A stretch of DNA of 49,807 nt from Ruminococcus sp. Zagget11 (GCA_001941135.1 MSHL01000040.1:1-49807); one strand, 5' to 3'. Positions 1 through 7,987 are shown, numbered from the stretch's first letter. The notes: generated from the letters alone by a model not told the origin. Numbers and translations are program-made.

Positions 1-1071
1 GCCTTGAAACACATCAATGTTATCATTTAAATATTTCCATGTTTCAGGTAATTCCCATTGAATATGCCCTGTATCCTCACGCACCTTCCTTTGTGTCACA
101 ATAACATACTTTGAAAAAGCGTGAATAACGGGAGCTTTAAACATACTGCTTTTTACCAAAGGGAAAACCATATTATCTTCAATGCTGACAGTCTCCTCCC
201 GACCATTCAGAAGCACTCCGTCTTTCATGGTTAATTCCATAATTTCAGAGCAATCATGCTTTACACCCTGCCGCCATTCAAAGCAGCAATGTCCGTCAAA
301 GCACCCTGTTTCACCATTGGAATTACTATACAGCCGCCCTTCGGAATATCCCAATTTTGTCTTTACCTCTTTGGGATTTTCAAAATCATAGACATTGCAG
401 AAATCCGGCGACACATTTTTTTCTGATAGTCGAATTAACAGCACGCACGCACTTGCACTAATTCCGAAGACCTTTGCAGAATCAAACTCTAAAATATCAC
501 ACGATGAGAAATTTATACAATTTCTCTTTAATTCCTTAAATACATTTCTTGCAACAGATGTCTTACAAAGCATAGCTATAACGGTATTAGTATCTCTATA
601 TTCGTTTATCAGCTGCAAAATGATATATTCGCAAATATCAAAATTACCTGCACCCGTTATTGCATCAATACCCTTCATCCCTTTAAAATTCGTCTTTATC
701 GGCAGATTATTTGAGCCAAGAACTGACAGCGTACTGTTTGTCACCCATGGGGGATTGCCAATGACAAGAATCTGTCTTTTGTCATGTATTAAAGTATTTG
801 TAGGAAAAGCAAAGAAATCGGAATTGATAATCCGTACTCTGCTGTCATTTATATTTCTTTCACAGGTATCGCAATATTCGGGATTTATCTCAATACCAAA
901 GTATTCCTTTGCATCAAATATCAAAGCGGTTTGAATAAAATTACCAACGCCACAGGTTGGATCAATGACTGCAGATGGTTTAATGTTACAGTGATCCTTA
1001 AGGTAAATACATACACTTTCAGCAAAATCAACCGGTGTTTGATAATCGCCAAATTCACGCTTTCCACTCAT
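1..1071 (-). CDS. N6-adenine DNA methyltransferase of a type II restriction-modification system (C-terminus cut by window edge)
   Basis: Minus-strand reading frame open from ATG at 1071 to the window edge (357 codons, no stop), so the C-terminus is missing. It begins MSGKREFGDYQTP, the N-terminal motif X region of gamma-class adenine methylases, followed by the SAM-binding motif I DPTCGVGNF (residues 37-45) and the catalytic motif IV NPPW (residues 106-109). It would methylate adenine in the recognition site to protect host DNA from the endonuclease encoded just upstream. Its first codons overlap the end of that gene by 17 bp, so the two are translationally coupled. The target sequence cannot be read from the protein. 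Antisense plus-strand frames here have no family character. Confidence 0.88.
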   Translation of the reverse strand, partial: MSGKREFGDYQTPVDFAESVCIYLKDHCNIKPSAVIDPTCGVGNFIQTALIFDAKEYFGIEINPEYCDTCERNINDSRVRIINSDFFAFPTNTLIHDKRQILVIGNPPWVTNSTLSVLGSNNLPIKTNFKGMKGIDAITGAGNFDICEYIILQLINEYRDTNTVIAMLCKTSVARNVFKELKRNCINFSSCDILEFDSAKVFGISASACVLLIRLSEKNVSPDFCNVYDFENPKEVKTKLGYSEGRLYSNSNGETGCFDGHCCFEWRQGVKHDCSEIMELTMKDGVLLNGREETVSIEDNMVFPLVKSSMFKAPVIHAFSKYVIVTQRKVREDTGHIQWELPETWKYLNDNIDVFQG

Positions 1072-1717
1072 AATTTACAACTCCATCAACGCCATTATCC
1101 AATGTGATAACTCTGGCATACTGCAGTCGCCACTGCAGTGCATTGCTTATTGTCAAATATCCCTGCACCGGAGGGTGATCAAGAATTTCGCAAGCAAGAT
1201 CATGATAAATTATTTCATCGCCGGGTACATTTTTATCCTGTAAAAATCCGATAATATCTTCTTTATTTGCACCGTCATTTACCATTTCATGCAAACGCCT
1301 TGTAATGGTAAAATCAGCCGTCCTTTCCTTTCTGATAAAAGCACAATGCGTAAAATGTAAGGTGCATGAATTACTTGTGTCCCGTTTCTCATAGACAAAA
1401 ACTAAAAGATTGTAGCCCAATCCAAAAATCTTTTGTCGGGCGTTCTCGAAAGGGCAGCTTGACTGAGGCTGCATAACAGACGTAACCTTAATATCCGTTT
1501 GAATATCATCACCCGGCAGGTCAATTCCTTTCGCACTGCTGCCAATATCAACCTCATATTGTGATTGCAGAAAATGCTGAAATCTATGCTCCACATAAGT
1601 TCCAACAGCTTTTCCATCAGTAACACCTATAAGGTCAACATGGTTTTCTCTGCTTTCAGCTTCACAAAAGCGTCCTGCCTCTTCAATCAGCTTATCTATT
1701 GTCAAAACCGGCTTCAT
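1055..1717 (-). CDS. Type II restriction endonuclease (PD-(D/E)XK-like)
   Basis: 220 residues. The segment SSAKGIDLPGDDIQTDIKVTS (split around residues 60-80) gives an acidic residue followed by D-I-K, the usual layout of the PD-(D/E)XK nuclease core in type II restriction enzymes, which cut DNA at a short site using Mg2+. The gene lies directly upstream of, and overlaps by 17 bp, an N6-adenine methyltransferase, which is the main support for the call. Start: ATG at 1717 behind an AAGGGG ribosome binding site about 8 nt away. A strong promoter lies at 1763-1791. Specificity is unknown. A nuclease of another type is possible but unlikely given the partner gene. Confidence 0.75.
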   Translation of the reverse strand: MKPVLTIDKLIEEAGRFCEAESRENHVDLIGVTDGKAVGTYVEHRFQHFLQSQYEVDIGSSAKGIDLPGDDIQTDIKVTSVMQPQSSCPFENARQKIFGLGYNLLVFVYEKRDTSNSCTLHFTHCAFIRKERTADFTITRRLHEMVNDGANKEDIIGFLQDKNVPGDEIIYHDLACEILDHPPVQGYLTISNALQWRLQYARVITLDNGVDGVVNYEWKA

Positions 1718-1762
1718 AGCTAATATCGCCCCTTAACATTTCAAAAATATATACCCATAATC

Positions 1763-1791
1763 AGTATAACACAACTGCGTATTTTTTACAA
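1763..1791 (-). promoter_or_regulatory. Sigma-A promoter for the restriction-modification pair
   Basis: On the minus strand, TTGTAA (1786-1791) and TATACT (1763-1768) are separated by exactly 17 bp, about 45 bp before the endonuclease start. Confidence 0.65.
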
Positions 1792-1880
1792 TAACTAAAG
1801 CATGAAATTTTTGAATATTTGATGAAATCATTTAAGGCAATACCGCATAATCACGGTATTGTCTGTTTTTTTGGGGAACG

Positions 1881-2744
1881 CTATACCGCGGCTGCCCACT
1901 GAAAGCCTATTACACCCAGAATACAGATGACGCTGCCTAAAAGGCTGAGCTTTCCCGGTCTTTCCCCCTCCTCCGGTTTTATAAGCTCCGCTATAAACAT
2001 CACCACAAGTATCATCGGTGTAATAAACGCCCAGTTGGCAAGGCTTGTTTCACAAAGCTTATTTTCACCGTAAAGACCGAATACATTGGGAAGCTTGCAA
2101 AGGAGGATTATAATTATCCCCTTTCTGCCCTCGGCACAGTCCCCCCACTATTTTCATCGGCTTTGCGGCGGGTATCAATATTACCGCAAGGAGTACGAGG
2201 GCTATGAACAGGGTCATTTGCGAGGAAATATAGGGCGTGCATTGCTGCATTACCACCCCGTACAGGAATTTCCCCAAAATATACAAAATCAGCCAAAGTG
2301 CTATCTCACGGTAATTAACCTTTCTCTTCCCCACTGTGGCTATCAAAACAAGCCCCGGTGCGGTAAGGGCGATACAGAGTATACGCAGCAGCTTTACCTC
2401 TTCCCCAGAAGAACGTCCGACAGGTAGGACAGAAAAAGCACAACTCCGTTCCATGCCTTTAGCTCAAAGGCTGACATGGTAATAAGAATTTTCCCTGCCA
2501 TCTGAAATTCAAGCATTTTGGACAGCACTATCAGCAGAATAGCCAGTGCCGACTGCCATGACAGGGTAATATATGTATCGGTAAAGGGCAGGGTAAACGC
2601 CATGAAAAAGGCTGTCCCCGCCGCCATAAGAAAGGTAAGCCGACTTCCCGACATTTTACAGCGGCTTACGGCATATTTGTCGTTAAGGGAGCATACAGTA
2701 TAAAGCGCCACAACCAGCAGCATAAGCAAAAATTCCATAATCAT
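1881..2744 (-). pseudogene. EamA/DMT-type membrane transporter broken by two compensating frameshifts
   Basis: One hydrophobic protein is spread over three frames. Residues 1 to about 115 are read from 2744 (or from ATG 2738, better spaced from the AGGGG site) until a stop at 2394. The reading continues in another frame from about 2400, as if the GGGG run there (CCCC on the plus strand) had lost one G. It shifts again at a run of six G (2151-2156), which has one G too many, and ends at TAG 1881 with LGSVICILGVIGFQWAAAV. Joined, the product has about 287 residues and about ten hydrophobic stretches, the size and pattern of drug/metabolite transporters (EamA). Substrate unknown. Either a recent pseudogene or homopolymer sequencing errors; the compensating total length fits both. 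Confidence 0.6.
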
Positions 2745-2762
2745 AAACCCCTATGAAATATC

Positions 2763-2793
2763 ATTACCGTGCCCGAAGTACGAACACGGTAAT
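2763..2793 (-). terminator. Hairpin between ilvE and the transporter, possible terminator
   Basis: Perfect 9-bp inverted repeat ATTACCGTG / CACGGTAAT with a 13-nt loop, 30 bp after the ilvE stop. The U-tract on the minus strand is weak, so termination is uncertain. Confidence 0.4.
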
Positions 2794-2823
2794 TTTAAGC
2801 GATATTATTTATAGCCTTGGCTT

Positions 2824-3894
2824 TTAGTCTATACGGACAGTCCAGCCGAAATCGTCCTTGATAACGCCCCACTGGATACCGGTAATGGTATCGTAAAGCA
2901 TACGGGAAACAGGGCCTATCTCTCCGTTGTTGATAGTCATAACCTTGTCGCCGTACTTCAGCTCGCCGATAGGTGAAATAACCGCAGCTGTACCTGTGCC
3001 GAACGCCTCGTTAAGCTTGCCCTTGTCGTAAGCCTTTACAAGCTCATCAATCTTTATATCTCTCTCGGAGGTCTTGTAGCCCTTTGCCTTGAGAACCTCC
3101 AAACAGGACTTTCTCGTGATACCGCTAAGGATAGACCTTCTCTCCAGTGAGGGAGTTACAACCTCGCCGTCAATAACGAAAAATACGTTCATTGAGCCGA
3201 CCTCTTCGATATACTTTCTGTGTATACCGTCAAGCCAAAGAACCTGCTCATATCCCTGCTTTTCGGAAACCTCCTGCGCTTTCAGGGAAATAGCATAGTT
3301 GGCAGCCGCCTTGGTAAAGCCCGTACCGCCTGTAACGGCTCTTACATAGTTCTGCTCAACGTAGATCTTTACGGGAGCAAGTCCTGCCGCATAATATGCG
3401 CCTACGGGAGAACAGATTATAGCGAAAATCAGGTGCTTTGCGGGGTGAACGCCGAGCATGGGATCTGCGGCAAATATAAAGGGTCTTATATAAAGCGATG
3501 TACCGTAGCTCTTGGGTATCCATTCCTTGTCAACCTCTACAAGAGTTTCAATAGCCTTTACGCCGAATTTTTCATCAATCTTGGGTATGCAAAGACGGTC
3601 GTTGGACACATTAAGTCTTGCCATATTCTGATCCGGACGGAAAAGCTGAACATGGCCGTCAGCGGTAAGATATGCTTTCAGTCCCTCAAAAACAGCTTGA
3701 CCGTAATGGAGGCACATGGAAGCGGGATCCATAGGCAGAGATCCGTAGGGAACTATTCTCGGATCATGCCAACCCTCGCCCTCATCGTAATTCATCAGGA
3801 ACATATGGTCGGTGAAGATTTTGCCGAAGCTAAGCTTTGTTTCATCAGCGGGTTTTTCCTTTGGTGAAGTTGTTCTGGTAATTTTGATTTCCAT
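2824..3894 (-). CDS. ilvE: Branched-chain amino acid aminotransferase
   Basis: 356 residues, the normal size of type II (eukaryote-like) branched-chain aminotransferases. PLP fold type IV enzyme that makes leucine, isoleucine and valine from their 2-keto acids with glutamate as amino donor. The PLP-binding lysine is K195 in GGTGFTKAAANY; other family signatures are LHYGQAVFEGLKAY (62-75), SLYIRPF (133-139), the EEVGSMNVFF segment and the FGTGTAAVISP phosphate-binding loop near the C-terminus. ATG at 3894 follows an AAGGAG site. A strong promoter (3990-4018) gives a leader of about 90 nt in which I see no T-box. Cytoplasmic. It faces away from the tRNA-Arg gene. Confidence 0.96.
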   Translation of the reverse strand: MEIKITRTTSPKEKPADETKLSFGKIFTDHMFLMNYDEGEGWHDPRIVPYGSLPMDPASMCLHYGQAVFEGLKAYLTADGHVQLFRPDQNMARLNVSNDRLCIPKIDEKFGVKAIETLVEVDKEWIPKSYGTSLYIRPFIFAADPMLGVHPAKHLIFAIICSPVGAYYAAGLAPVKIYVEQNYVRAVTGGTGFTKAAANYAISLKAQEVSEKQGYEQVLWLDGIHRKYIEEVGSMNVFFVIDGEVVTPSLERRSILSGITRKSCLEVLKAKGYKTSERDIKIDELVKAYDKGKLNEAFGTGTAAVISPIGELKYGDKVMTINNGEIGPVSRMLYDTITGIQWGVIKDDFGWTVRID

Positions 3895-3989
3895 TTTAGC
3901 ACAAACTCCTTTTTTTGAATTTCATTCATAACAGGAACTTTTTCCCGTAAAATTGCAGGAAATTGCCCTTGTTCTTTCAACACACATAC

Positions 3990-4018
3990 ATTATAACAGA
4001 TAATCTGAAAAAATTCAA
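3990..4018 (-). promoter_or_regulatory. Sigma-A promoter of ilvE
   Basis: TTGAAT (4013-4018) and TATAAT (3990-3995) on the minus strand with a 17-bp spacer, about 95 bp before the ilvE ATG. Confidence 0.75.
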
Positions 4019-4040
4019 GAAAAAGTTATATAAAATCCTA

Positions 4041-4069
4041 TTGCATTTTATGAAGTTATGTGGTATAAT
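4041..4069 (+). promoter_or_regulatory. Sigma-A promoter of tRNA-Arg
   Basis: TTGCAT (4041-4046), 17 bp, TATAAT (4064-4069); about 100 bp before the mature tRNA. Back to back with the ilvE promoter. Confidence 0.7.
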
Positions 4070-4170
4070 TAACAAGTCGTTTGGGATAAGGTTCTGTTTA
4101 GCCGCCTGTCGGAATGGCGATAGGGTTTTTCTTGGCGATTTTTACCCACATTTGCGGTTGTGGAATTTAT

Positions 4171-4244
4171 GCTTTCATAGCTCAGCCGGATAGAGCGTCC
4201 CCCTCCTAAGGGGAAGGCCTGCGGTTCGAATCCGCATGAGAGCA
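4171..4244 (+). tRNA. tRNA-Arg (anticodon CCU)
   Basis: 74-nt cloverleaf: acceptor GCTTTCA/TGAGAGC, D stem GCTC/GAGC, anticodon stem TCCCC/GGGGA around loop CTCCTAA (anticodon CCT, reads AGG), T stem TGCGG/CCGCA with loop TTCGAAT, discriminator A. CCA is not encoded. Confidence 0.95.
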
Positions 4245-4254
4245 CTGTATCAGA

Positions 4255-4288
4255 CTCTGCACCAACGGTGTGCAGAGCCTGTTTTTTT
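4255..4288 (+). terminator. Terminator after tRNA-Arg
   Basis: 8-bp stem CTCTGCAC/GTGCAGAG with 7-nt loop followed by seven T. It sits immediately before the AGGAGG of the thioesterase gene, so that gene is reached by read-through or by a promoter I did not find. Confidence 0.8.
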
Positions 4289-4301
4289 AGGAGGTAGGTA
4301 T

Positions 4302-4733
4302 ATGGATATTCAGCCCTTTTCAAGGAAAGTGTTTTATTACGAAACAGACAGAATGGGTATAGTTCATCACTCCAACTACATTCGTTGGATGGAGGAAACA
4401 CGAATCTATTGGCTGGAGCAGGCAGGTATGCCCTTTGACGTTATCGAATCAAAGGGAGTTATGATGCCTGTGCTGTCCACCTCCTTTGAATACAAGCTGC
4501 CCTTTACATTCAACGACCGCTTCTTTATCGCCTGTGAAATCCCTGAATTTCACGGCTCCCGTTTCAGCGTAAACTATGTGGTTAAGGGCGAGGACGGTCT
4601 TATTCACGGCACGGGAACATCATCTCACTGCTTCACGGACAAATCCATGCGCCCCATAAGGGTAAAGAAAAGCCACCCTGAAATATACGATGCTTTTGTG
4701 ACTATCAGTAACAGCTCATCGGAGGTAAAGTAA
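4302..4733 (+). CDS. Acyl-CoA thioesterase, 4HBT hotdog fold (YbgC/FadM type)
   Basis: 143 residues. N-terminal [21 protein letters not shown] carries the hotdog thioesterase active-site Asp (D16) and the conserved H-x-x-Y-I-R-W-M-E helix of the YbgC/4-hydroxybenzoyl-CoA thioesterase family, which hydrolyses acyl-CoA thioesters to acid and CoA in the cytoplasm. The substrate chain length cannot be told. Start ATG 4302 is chosen because AGGAGG lies 7 nt upstream; the in-frame start at 4236 lies inside the tRNA. The stop overlaps the rnhA start by one base (TAATG), so the two are co-translated. Confidence 0.88.
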   Translation: MDIQPFSRKVFYYETDRMGIVHHSNYIRWMEETRIYWLEQAGMPFDVIESKGVMMPVLSTSFEYKLPFTFNDRFFIACEIPEFHGSRFSVNYVVKGEDGLIHGTGTSSHCFTDKSMRPIRVKKSHPEIYDAFVTISNSSSEVK

Positions 4734-5179
4734 TGCAGACTGTTGAAATATTCACAGACGGCGCTTGTTCGGGAAATCCCGGTCCCGGCGGCTGGGGGGC
4801 TATCCTGCGTATAGGGGAGCATTACAAGGAGCTTTCCGGCGGGGAGAAAAACACCACCAATAACCGCATGGAGCTTATGGGGGTAATATCCGCACTTTCT
4901 GCACTGAAGCACCCCTGTCACGTTATCCTGACCACAGACAGCAAATACGTCTACGACAGCGTTACAAAGGGCTGGGCGAGGTCGTGGCAGAAAAACAACT
5001 GGATTAAATCCGATAAAAAGCCCGCTCTCAACAAGGATTTGTGGGAGGAGCTGTTGCGGCTGCTGGATATTCACGAGGTCGAGTTCAGATGGGTCAAGGG
5101 ACATAACGGACACCCCGAAAATGAACGCTGCGACCAATTGGCAGTGGCTCAGAGAGAAAAATTTGTTAAGGTTAAGTAA
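4733..5179 (+). CDS. rnhA: Ribonuclease HI
   Basis: 148 residues, close to the 155 of E. coli RNase HI. Degrades the RNA strand of RNA-DNA hybrids (R-loops, primers) with two Mg2+ ions. All catalytic residues are visible: D9 in FTDGAC, E47 in NRMELMG, D69 in TTDSKYV, H124 in VKGHNG and D134 in ERCDQLA. The basic segment [15 protein letters not shown] matches the substrate-binding handle of the E. coli type. Coupled by a 1-nt overlap to the preceding thioesterase and followed after 14 bp by a small membrane protein. Confidence 0.97.
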   Translation: MQTVEIFTDGACSGNPGPGGWGAILRIGEHYKELSGGEKNTTNNRMELMGVISALSALKHPCHVILTTDSKYVYDSVTKGWARSWQKNNWIKSDKKPALNKDLWEELLRLLDIHEVEFRWVKGHNGHPENERCDQLAVAQREKFVKVK

Positions 5180-5193
5180 GAGGTTAGAAAGCA

Positions 5194-5376
5194 GTGAAAA
5201 AGGATTTACCCGTAATTATACTTTTGATTGTTCTTTTCCTTGCCGCCGGCGGGTGTATCCTTGCTATAAGAGGAATAGATAAGGCGGATTCGGAACGCGC
5301 CGCCGCTACGCTTCACACCAATCAGGCCATTGCGGAAACCGCAGAAACCGCTGAAAGCAATGTATACAATGGATAA
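5194..5376 (+). CDS. Small single-span membrane protein, function unknown
   Basis: 60 residues from GTG 5194. Begins MKKDLPVIILLIVLFLAAGGCILAIRG split over one clear membrane segment (residues 6-25), followed by a short hydrophilic tail rich in Ala and Glu. The cysteine in LAAGGC might be a poor lipobox, but the -3 residue does not fit well. It follows rnhA by 14 bp with only a weak purine-rich ribosome binding site. No family recognised; reality as a gene is likely but not certain. Confidence 0.5.
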   Translation: MKKDLPVIILLIVLFLAAGGCILAIRGIDKADSERAAATLHTNQAIAETAETAESNVYNG

Positions 5377-5401
5377 TCAAAATCCTTGTTATAAATTTCT
5401 A

Positions 5402-5430
5402 TTGCTTTATTTTGACATATATGTTATGAT
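5402..5430 (+). promoter_or_regulatory. Promoter for the lipoprotein gene
   Basis: TTGCTT (5402-5407), 17 bp, TATGAT (5425-5430), giving a leader of roughly 147 nt before the ATG at 5585. An overlapping TTGACA at 5413 has no good -10. Confidence 0.5.
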
Positions 5431-5584
5431 TTATGCACAAGGTAGATAACGCTTAATTTCAGCCATCATTCGCAAGACATTTTTGCCAATATTAATTGTT
5501 TATCAGGTTCAAGAATTGGTGCAGATTGAGAGTTATTTGACTTGCCTTGGACATTGATATGCAATTTTAGATTGGGGGTATCTT

Positions 5585-6139
5585 ATGATAAAAGCTAAGC
5601 GTTCAGATTTGGCATTTCTTGCCGCATTTGGCATAGCCGCCGTACTGTGTGTGGCTTGTGATACCGCTAGCACCGATACCGAGGAGGAAATAACGGTTGA
5701 CACAGGTGTGTATTACATCGGTCAAACCTGTGACCATGACGACAGCTACACAGAGCCTGTCGTACCCGACGGAAAGTATTATCCAAACGGGGATATAAAC
5801 GCCGACTACTACATTGAAATAGCGGGCAATACGGTGTCGTACAGAAATTCCGACGGGAGCTGCATTGAGGATTTTGTCTGGAACAGTCAGGAGTTTAAGG
5901 TTATAACGCAGCACTATGCAGATGACAGTCTGGTGCTTTCCTATGTTTGGGACGAATATACCGATGAGGAAATAGCTGCCATACAGGAGGAGTTCCCTAA
6001 CTTCAGCGGAAAATACATTATATCCGGCTATTATTCAAATTTAAAAATTGAGGACGGTGTATTTAAAATAGCTCCCTATCCTGCCAATGAAAAGCTGACT
6101 GCGGATTTTACCGATGGTGTTTATTGTACAGCAACTTAA
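5585..6139 (+). CDS. Predicted secreted lipoprotein, function unknown
   Basis: 184 residues. A basic start (MIKAKRSD), hydrophobic stretch (residues 9-23) and cysteine in LCVAC look like a lipoprotein signal, followed by an acidic Ser/Thr/Asp/Glu linker. The mature part is acidic and rich in Tyr, Asp and Gly, with no domain I recognise; it resembles small extracellular beta-rich proteins. ATG 5585 follows a GGGGG site at 7 nt. It is a single-gene unit: own promoter upstream and an 11-bp-stem terminator right after the stop. Likely anchored on the outer face of the membrane. Confidence 0.7.
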   Translation: MIKAKRSDLAFLAAFGIAAVLCVACDTASTDTEEEITVDTGVYYIGQTCDHDDSYTEPVVPDGKYYPNGDINADYYIEIAGNTVSYRNSDGSCIEDFVWNSQEFKVITQHYADDSLVLSYVWDEYTDEEIAAIQEEFPNFSGKYIISGYYSNLKIEDGVFKIAPYPANEKLTADFTDGVYCTAT

Positions 6140-6148
6140 TAATTTTAT

Positions 6149-6184
6149 GCTCCCGAAAGACTATAGCCTTTCGGGAGCATTTTT
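6149..6184 (+). terminator. Terminator after the lipoprotein gene
   Basis: 11-bp stem GCTCCCGAAAG/CTTTCGGGAGC with 8-nt loop and a T-run. Confidence 0.88.
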
Positions 6185-6240
6185 CAGCTTCTGCCGAGTT
6201 ATATTATCTCCGTTCAGTCAATCCGCAGATTCCGTTGTCC

Positions 6241-6873
6241 TTATCTGCTTTTCCAGCGGATATTGAATGTACGCAGTCTGTACATTCTCCCGAAGCTTAT
6301 TATGAAATCCGCTGTCATAAGCGTCATAAGTGTAAAGCCCACCTTTTCCGCCGTGCTGTCGGGAATTTGCGATATAATGTTCATAATCGGTACAAAGCAA
6401 TATCCCATGAAAAGGGTTATAATAAGCGCAAAGCCTATGCTTGTGGGGATTGAAGTGTATTTTGTGATATGTGAGGGAAGCCTTGTGTAATTCCAGTATT
6501 CAAAGCCGAACACCTTTTCCACAAAGGTTCCCAGCAGTATTTCGCCGATGCTGACCGCAAAGAACGCCATTGTGAAATATGCAAGATATCCCATAAAATG
6601 CGACTGATTATAAAGCACCTGACCGTTTACGGCTATCGTCTGCGGTCTGCCTGCCAAAAGCTCCATAGCCACCACAAAAAGTCCGTAGCCCAGCAAAAAC
6701 GGGAATGTCATATTCCTGTTATCCACATAACCCTTGGTTATCAGCAGCCATGCATTTTCAAGCAAAAATCCCAGAAAGGAAATTACCGCTGTCATCAGTG
6801 CCAGCTGCGCCAATGTATATCCGTCAAGGACGCTGCTGAAATCTATATCCTTTAAGCCCTGTTCCCGTAACAT
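6241..6873 (-). CDS. Multi-span membrane protein, putative ABC transporter permease type IV (CmpB-like, PF06541)
   Basis: 210 residues with about five hydrophobic segments. The block FGFEYWNYTRLPSHITKYTSIP followed by a hydrophobic helix is typical of the PF06541 family (named putative ABC-transporter type IV); neither substrate nor partner ATPase is established for this family, and no ATPase is encoded nearby. N-terminal MLREQGLKDIDFSS is cytoplasmic-looking. ATG 6873 follows AAGGAGAGGG. It is divergent from a TetR-family regulator with a perfect 14-bp palindrome in the shared promoter region, so it is the likely target of that regulator. Confidence 0.65.
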   Translation of the reverse strand: MLREQGLKDIDFSSVLDGYTLAQLALMTAVISFLGFLLENAWLLITKGYVDNRNMTFPFLLGYGLFVVAMELLAGRPQTIAVNGQVLYNQSHFMGYLAYFTMAFFAVSIGEILLGTFVEKVFGFEYWNYTRLPSHITKYTSIPTSIGFALIITLFMGYCFVPIMNIISQIPDSTAEKVGFTLMTLMTADFIISFGRMYRLRTFNIRWKSR

Positions 6874-6903
6874 AAAAATCCCTCTCCTTTTCCTTAAAAA
6901 CTA

Positions 6904-6932
6904 TTGACAACACGCTACAAATGTGTTATAAT
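6904..6932 (+). promoter_or_regulatory. Consensus promoter of the tetR-like gene
   Basis: TTGACA (6904-6909), 17 bp, TATAAT (6927-6932): a perfect sigma-A match. Confidence 0.85.
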
Positions 6933-6947
6933 TACATCAGTTCCACA

Positions 6948-6961
6948 GTTACAATTGTAAC
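6948..6961. promoter_or_regulatory. Perfect palindrome GTTACAATTGTAAC, candidate TetR operator
   Basis: 14-bp perfect palindrome placed at about +10 to +23 of the tetR-like promoter. On the other strand its TTGTAA half can serve as the -35 of the divergent membrane-protein gene, with TATAAC 17-18 bp further on. Binding there would block both transcripts. Confidence 0.65.
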
Positions 6962-7053
6962 ACCTATTGCAGGGGTTGTCAAGTCCCCTGCATAAAAAAG
7001 CAACATTATCCCCCTGCGGCAGTTATGCCGTTACAGAAAGGTGGCTTTTTGTA

Positions 7054-7614
7054 ATGTCAGTTATCAAAACCGAAATGGAAAAAAGGGAAATATCCCGTAT
7101 GTCAAACAGCGAATCAAAGCGTATTACCAAGGAGTGCCTGCAAGTCGCCCTTATCTATCTTATGGCGGAAAAGCCCTTGGAGAAAATCACTATCACCGAG
7201 CTTGTTCAGCGTTCGGGAGTTTCACGAACCGCTTTTTACAGAAATTACAACACCAAGGAGGATATTCTTTTGGAAATGAGCGAGGAAATATCCGATGCTA
7301 TCACTAAATCTATGGACAGTAAGGAATATGAGGAAAACCCCAAAAGCTGGTATGCAGCGATTTTCTCCGAGGTGAGAAAGGAAAGCAGACTTATGGGTAT
7401 GCTCCTTAAAACAAGTATGTTTGATACCATTGTCGAGCGGCTTAAAGATATAATCAAGGGTGAAGCTGCAAGCGATGTGGGGTATATGTATATGCTGGAG
7501 GCGTCTGCCGACGCACAGATTTCCCTGCTGACCGAGTGGTTCAACCATGGTATGAAGGAAAGCGAGGATTACATGGCGGAGCTTTGCCTGAAAATAAGGG
7601 CCGCTCTGGCTTAA
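7054..7614 (+). CDS. TetR/AcrR-family transcriptional regulator
   Basis: 186 residues. After a short basic leader (SNSESKRITKECLQVA) the N-terminal region has the TetR helix-turn-helix: TITELVQRSGVSRTAFYRNYNTKEDIL around residues 45-72, with the F-Y-R-N-Y-x-T/S-K recognition helix. The C-terminal helices form the ligand and dimer domain and are not diagnostic (similar to the DhaS/TetR_C_8 type). Start ATG 7054 lies 9 nt after AAAGGTGG; in-frame upstream codons lack a site. It very likely represses itself and the divergent membrane protein through the palindrome at 6948-6961. The leader also holds an 8-bp hairpin (TGCAGGGG/CCCCTGCA, 6968-6992). Inducer unknown. Confidence 0.88.
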   Translation: MSVIKTEMEKREISRMSNSESKRITKECLQVALIYLMAEKPLEKITITELVQRSGVSRTAFYRNYNTKEDILLEMSEEISDAITKSMDSKEYEENPKSWYAAIFSEVRKESRLMGMLLKTSMFDTIVERLKDIIKGEAASDVGYMYMLEASADAQISLLTEWFNHGMKESEDYMAELCLKIRAALA

Positions 7615-7656
7615 GTCTGAAATTATGGGTATATTCGATTATTTTCGCCAAAGCTA

Positions 7657-7685
7657 TTGCAAAATACACGAAAATAGGATATAAT
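7657..7685 (+). promoter_or_regulatory. Promoter of the DUF1858 gene
   Basis: TTGCAA (7657-7662), 17 bp, TATAAT (7680-7685), about 50 bp before the ATG. Confidence 0.75.
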
Positions 7686-7736
7686 GTATTTGCGGCTTGC
7701 TCTGCCGCAGAAGTTCAATGCAAAGGAGTAATCACA

Positions 7737-7943
7737 ATGAGTTTTAAGGTAACACCCGATACCGTTATCGGAGATATTCTCGATGCGGATATGGATACTG
7801 CTCCCTACTTTCTGGAGATAGGTATGCACTGTCTGGGCTGCCCCGCCTCAAGAGGGGAATCCATTGCAGATGCCTGTGCGGTACATGGCACTGACGTTGA
7901 TGCGCTTGTTGAGCAGCTTAACAAGCACTTTGAGGAAAAATAA
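7737..7943 (+). CDS. DUF1858 domain protein (hybrid-cluster-protein-associated type)
   Basis: 68 residues, a complete DUF1858 domain: MSFKVTPDTVIGDILD at the N-terminus, then the conserved G-M-x-C-L-G-C-P core (residues 31-37) with two cysteines, and a C-terminal helix. The family is found in anaerobes, often near hybrid cluster protein or as a domain of redox proteins; a metal or redox role is suspected but not shown. Start ATG 7737 follows AAAGGAG by 8 nt. It has its own promoter and a strong terminator, so it is a one-gene unit. Confidence 0.88.
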   Translation: MSFKVTPDTVIGDILDADMDTAPYFLEIGMHCLGCPASRGESIADACAVHGTDVDALVEQLNKHFEEK

Positions 7944-7954
7944 AACTTCCGCTG

Positions 7955-7987
7955 ATACCGCACAAGGCAGCTTGTGCGGTATTTCTT
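7955..7987 (+). terminator. Terminator after the DUF1858 gene
   Basis: 12-bp perfect stem ATACCGCACAAG/CTTGTGCGGTAT with a 4-nt loop GCAG and short T-rich tail. Confidence 0.85.

Noticed and set aside
182-934. Two plus-strand reading frames at the left end
   Set aside because: They lie antisense to the adenine methyltransferase, whose catalytic motifs are clear, and have no family character.
1839-1872. Hairpin AATACCG/CGGTATT followed by a T-run
   Set aside because: The T-run is on the plus strand, where no gene ends; on the minus strand after the transporter there is no U-tract. Function unclear.
3895-3985. T-box leader for ilvE
   Set aside because: The leader is only about 90 nt and has no T-box sequence or terminator-antiterminator pair.
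4236-4301. Upstream start for the thioesterase giving 22 extra residues
   Set aside because: This stretch covers the 3' end of tRNA-Arg and its terminator; ATG 4302 has AGGAGG at the right distance.
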